Below, one piece after another: positions 60,201 to 64,000 of a stretch of DNA of 64,000 nucleotides. The DNA is from Strigamia acuminata (taxonomy: Eukaryota; Arthropoda; Chilopoda; Geophilomorpha; Linotaeniidae). The position numbers and the translations under genes were made by a program. A model generated the notes under the pieces. That model was not told where the DNA came from. It made no database searches and saw only the letters and a list, made by a program, of their open reading frames with translations. The stretch covers positions 16,740,001 to 16,804,000 of the forward strand of contig OX442316.1 in NCBI GenBank assembly GCA_949358305.1. The letters run 5' to 3'. Every line of letters starts with the position of its first letter. The first letter of the stretch is position 1.

Positions 60201-61041
60201 GCGGTATTTTTAGCTTCGCTACAGATGTACAGTGGCTACGGTTCCTGTCGTGCCAGTTGTGTGGTTTTGTTTCGTACCTGGCAGCGATTGGAGGTCGGCT
60301 TGTTCTTTGTACAAATTAGGCGCAGCGGTGCTCACTGACAGCTTTGTGCCTTCCCAAAACGATGCAATGTTGCCGTAGTTCTCGTGAATGTCTCGCAAAA
60401 AGTCGGACAAACTTCCAGTTTTGACTATGTCCGGGAAATTGCCGTCCCTGGAGAACGCAACGAGCGAATCGTGTTAAAGCGAAAGTTGACGCGCTGCAGG
60501 AAAGCACACTTACTGGATGTCTGTGGGCTCCATTCCAGGAATCGTCGTAGAAATGCCATTGTGGATTTTTTCTCTGTTCTACAATCAAGAATTTATTTTC
60601 ATTTAACAAACACAAACAAGTGAGTTGTCATTTCTTGATTTGGGTGAAAATGGAGGAATTTTAATTGCCAAAAGCGAAATAATCTGTTTTTGCTGTTTAT
60701 GGAAACAAAAACACAGAAACTAAGCATGATCTAATGATATATAATCAAGTCTGAATATATTTCTCCACCCTGTAGTGGTTCTGTTACCATGGTAATTTTC
60801 ACACGATACAAAACATTTAATTTAATTTAATCTAATTTTGCCCTTTTTCAATTATTTTATTTAATTGAAATAAAATGTGAAATTTAATTTTAAAAAAAAA
60901 TTAATTAAAATTAAAATTATTTTTTTTTAAAATAAAAAAACAAATAGAAATGAATGTTAATTGACTCACCCTCCGTTTCTTAATGACAACAATGACAGAA
61001 ACGACGAGGAAAAATAACCCGAGGATGAAATTCATTATCAT
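57202..61041 (-). CDS. CYP20-like cytochrome P450, copy 1
   Basis: Nine exons on the minus strand: 60970-61041, 60514-60578, 60278-60447, 59166-59311, 58932-59099, 58642-58705, 58244-58538, 57523-57699, 57202-57457. They give 470 residues (human CYP20A1 462). It starts with a microsomal anchor (NFILGLFFLVVSVIVVI) and basic KKRR. The region DGNFPDIVKTGSLSDFLRDI and ENYGNIASFWEG is close to CYP20A1 (DGNLPDIVNSGSLHEFL). ExxR is ETLR. The heme loop FGFAGGRQCPG is canonical, unlike the degenerate loop of human CYP20A1. The I helix reads SAGYVTTG, with Val where an acid is usual. An ER membrane monooxygenase is predicted; the substrate of the CYP20 family is unknown. The neighbouring copy upstream shares exon boundaries. 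Confidence 0.9.
59686..60004. mobile_element. MITE with 37-bp inverted ends and TTAGG-type core
   Basis: Ends at 59686-59722 and 59968-60004 are inverted with one mismatch (start GCGACTAAGGACAGCATTCC). The interior holds two blocks of GGTTAGGTTAGGTTAGG (59728-59752 and 59859-59883), each following a partial copy of the end sequence, so it contains an internal direct duplication. In intron 3 of the CYP20-like gene. Confidence 0.8.
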
Positions 61042-61544
61042 CTCTCTGATGAGAGAAAAGGAGCATTAACGGGGCAACATGAAGCTCACTAGCTCAGTGC
61101 ATGGCCGAAACTGGACTAGTGGAGTATTATGTTTATGTTTTTTAATCGAAGCACCCGGACAACCAACCGCCTGTTGCTATAGAAATACAATGTTGTAAAG
61201 AGTCAAGACCATAACACAAACCATCGGACACACTCGCTGCCGTGCAGGAAAGTCGATCTCGCGAACGGGTCAAGGTTATGATTTCTTATTTATTCTCCAT
61301 ATTGGTCTCGCAACTGTCAACAATCTCATCACTACCGACCAATAGACAACAATCAATTTGAAATATTTAAAATAATTAAAATGTCGTTTCGTTTTATTTA
61401 TTTTTTCCTCGTTTTATCTCCGTTTGATTTTTAATTGTGGAATAGTTGTTTTTACGTGTTGTTTTGTCATTTGATTAGAAATGGAGACGCACGCACGCTT
61501 TTTTGTTGTTTATTCGTTTTAATTTATCGATGTTTTATTGGGTG
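61042..61544. other. Spacer between the two CYP20-like genes
   Basis: Promoter and leader of copy 1 next to 61042 and the 3' untranslated region of copy 2 towards 61544. CCAAT-like sequences (GACCAATAG near 61340) occur. No further exon was seen. Confidence 0.45.
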
Positions 61545-63991
61545 TCAGTCGTTTCTAGGAGCAACTTTGACCCAAACTTCTTGGTCGATCCTCGGTTTGA
61601 CGCCGTTGAATTGCTGCTTTTGGCTGGGAACGAGGCTGAATTTGAAGTGGCGAAACCATTCGGCCAGGAAAATTGCAATTTGGCACAAGGCGAATTTTTG
61701 GCCCGGGCAGTGGCGTTTGCCGGCAAATCCGAACGGTTTGAAAAGCAGAGGGTGCCGGGTTTGGTTGTTTGCGCCGTTGAATCGATCCGGGTCGAATCTA
61801 AATCAATGAAAACGGGAGAAAATTGATAAATCATCTCCGATTGCATTCTCAAGGTCGTTTCTTTCTTGTAGCTCGTTAACGGTTAGACATAGAGGAGAAT
61901 ATCCAATTACAAAGTTGTAGAGCACCTCGGAATTGGTTGGGAAATGTTTTTCAAGTGGGTCATTTCCATTTGTGTGATTAGGAAAAACGAGAAAAACGGT
62001 TTTCGCTAAATTAGTGCGGGAAAGCCAAGGGGCAGCAAAGCAGAAAATTTTCAATTGAACTTGAAAATGGAGGCGGAATATTTTATTTTTTTATTTTTTT
62101 ACTTTTTTGCATCGGTCCAGAAATCGTCATCAGTGGACATGACCCCCAGTGCGTGGTAAATGTACGTGTTTTTCGGAATCGCGTATTCGCCCAAATGTAA
62201 TTCGACATTATTTTTGCGTCCGGTGTATTCGGCTGAACTGCGCAATCGCATTAGCTCGTAAATCACTTGACGTAAATATCTGCGTGATAAATTAAATCAA
62301 ATTAAATCAAATTGAATTTTGATCGCTTTTAAATTAGGCGCGCGCCAACTGGCGGCAACTTACACAAGTTTTCTGATATTGGAGTACGAAACTGCTTCTT
62401 CGTCTCTCAAATTTCGTTTTATTTCTTCGTAGATTTTCTCCTGGATTTCCGTGTGCAAACACGTTTCGTATATTGCCCACACCAAGACTTTTTCATAAAA
62501 ATAAAAAATTTAAAAAATTTAAAAAAAAAAATTTTTTTAAATTAATTTTTATTTTATTTTATTTTATTTCAAATGCCTTACGTCCACCCAAGGTCTCGTA
62601 GCCGGTATAAATGAACGTGACGCCGTCACACACGCGTTGACATTGGGTCAAGTTTGCTCGAATCAATACGTCGGCAAAAAGCGTTTTTTCTGTCTCGTCG
62701 ATATTCCCTTCTAACCGGGTTTTCAAAAGACCATTTACTGTTTCGTACAGTTCTTTAATATCTAAAAAAAAAAAAATAGATAAAAAAAAATATTTTTTAT
62801 TTTATTTTATTTTTTATTTTAGTTTAATTTTTTTTCCTTTTTATTATTTATTTTTCTTACACTCAAACATGGTTGTTTCCTCAATGCTACCCGGTTCGCA
62901 TGGATTTTCTAGATGATTTATGACCTAAAAACATCAATTTGTGTTCCATTTTTTTTCCTTCTCTCACTAAATTGTCGTAATTACGAACCCAATCGATTTT
63001 CTTCTGAATTTTCGAGACGTTTTCGTCCGATTCGAAAGTCTCGCCGAACGAGGTTAATAAAATAGATTTGATGCTTGCCTGCAATACGTTTCTCGTTAGC
63101 GGAATGCAGTCGTCCATTTCCAAATGTTTCCATTTGTTGACATATTCTAGTGCGATCTAAAATTGGAGTTCAATTAAAATTGGTTTTATAATTAATTGAA
63201 TTGAATGTTTTACTTGTTGAAAAATTTGTGAATAGAAATCGCAGGCTTCTGAAATCAAATATTGGTCGTATATTTGGCGTCGCCTTTTGGCTTCTTCGCC
63301 ATTCAGTGAACACAGACTTTCCTCCTGGACCAGAATTTTCACCGATTCGAATATGGAATCTTTAAAAAGTAGAAATTTAGTTTTTCAAAAAAATTCATTT
63401 AATAATAAACTGACAAAACAGATTTTATGTTACAAAAATTGCAAAATCTGTTATTAAAAAATGACCATTTATTATTGCATGGTTTGCACGCAAACCCGTG
63501 TTAGGGCACGCCACCTAGCGGTTTATTCTCTAAATTAACGAATTATTTGGCAAGCAGTAACCGTTATACGTTACTTACGGCCCGTAAGTAACATCATTTA
63601 TTTGTTGATGTTATACAAGTACCGGCTTTACTGTTACCGTTACTTTCTGTGTTTCGTAGAAGATAGAAATAGAAATGTATTGAGACAGTGCTAGGTACCT
63701 GGCAAGTCAAACAGATGGCGCTGCGGTGTCAAGTACTCGGGTGCAGCCACACTTACGCAGAACTGTCGACCTTCCCAAAAACTGGCAATTGGTCCAAACT
63801 GTTTGTGCAGTTTTCTCAAAAACTGAGACATTGTAGTCGCCTCTCTGATATCACCAATATTTCCTTCCCTTAAAATCAATTAATTAGATTAATTAATTAA
63901 TTTAATTAAGTAATTATATATACTCAGGGTGTGACGGTTCCAAGCCTGGGATTTTCTTTGGCAAAATTCCATTCTGCGTTCGTTTCTGTTT
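61545..63991 (-). CDS. CYP20-like cytochrome P450, copy 2 (5' end beyond window)
   Basis: Nine visible exons on the minus strand: 63924-63991, 63699-63868, 63214-63359, 62989-63156, 62861-62924, 62582-62761, 62364-62487, 62103-62279, 61545-61797. The anchor exon lies past 64000. Exons 3-6 have the same lengths as in copy 1 (170, 146, 168, 64). The next one is split by an extra intron (180+124 against 295), and the following one is 177 in both. Key motifs: IPGLEPSHPEEGNIGDIREA, FGPIASFWEG, I-helix YTGYETLGG (acid and Thr retained), ExxR as ELMR, heme loop FGFAGKRHCPG. The frame is intact throughout. A microsomal monooxygenase diverged from copy 1, probably with a different substrate. Confidence 0.88.
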
Positions 63992-64000
63992 CTTGAAAAC

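Overview
This is eukaryotic (animal) DNA: AT-rich, with multi-exon protein genes split by mostly short GT-AG introns with T-rich acceptors. Exon structures below were assembled by hand from both strands, checking splice phase at each junction. The gene set (ZMYND11, ceramide synthases, actin, p23, NOSTRIN, SPC25, RAB18, CYP20-type P450s) is that of an invertebrate. Short TTAGG-type pentanucleotide runs (22391-22450, 59728-59752, 59859-59883) weakly suggest an arthropod, but the species cannot be settled from this window.

Layout. 1.9-8.7 kb: ZMYND11 homologue (+), complete from winged helix to MYND finger. 8.7-12.8 kb: AT-rich, no gene seen. 12.8-13.7 kb: single-exon CpG-rich gene (-) of unknown function. 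13.9-18.2 kb: non-coding with miniature transposons. 18.2-27.4 kb: two tandem ceramide synthase genes (-) with nearly identical exon structure. 27.4-32 kb: intergenic. 32-35 kb: cytoplasmic-type actin (+) with CArG boxes. 36.0-36.8 kb: p23 co-chaperone (-), head to head with 37.5-47.0 kb: NOSTRIN-like F-BAR/SH3 gene (+), which meets SPC25 (-, 47.2-48.2 kb) tail to tail. 48.6-51.6 kb: a rearranged block with two broken BTB-gene copies in inverted orientation around a truncated calpain-7 fragment, one copy also carrying a duplicate of the SPC25 promoter. 52.0-53.0 kb: RAB18 (+). 53.4-55.4 kb: P450, probably of the mitochondrial clan (+). 55.6-56.3 kb: two predicted tiny membrane-protein genes (-). 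57.2-64.0 kb: two tandem CYP20-like P450 genes (-), the second missing its first exon beyond the window edge.

How it fits together. The genes are mostly unrelated housekeeping functions (chromatin reading, sphingolipid synthesis, cytoskeleton, chaperone, endocytic membrane shaping, kinetochore, vesicle traffic, oxidation) and not a pathway cluster. The CERS-NOSTRIN-SPC25 neighbourhood matches the order I recall from human 2q24.3 (CERS6-NOSTRIN-SPC25), with tail-to-tail NOSTRIN and SPC25, so it looks like ancient linkage with actin and p23 lying between. Miniature DNA transposons are frequent in introns; several have intact 8-bp target duplications and two families are nested in each other reciprocally. 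The most unusual region is the 48.6-51.6 kb inverted block.
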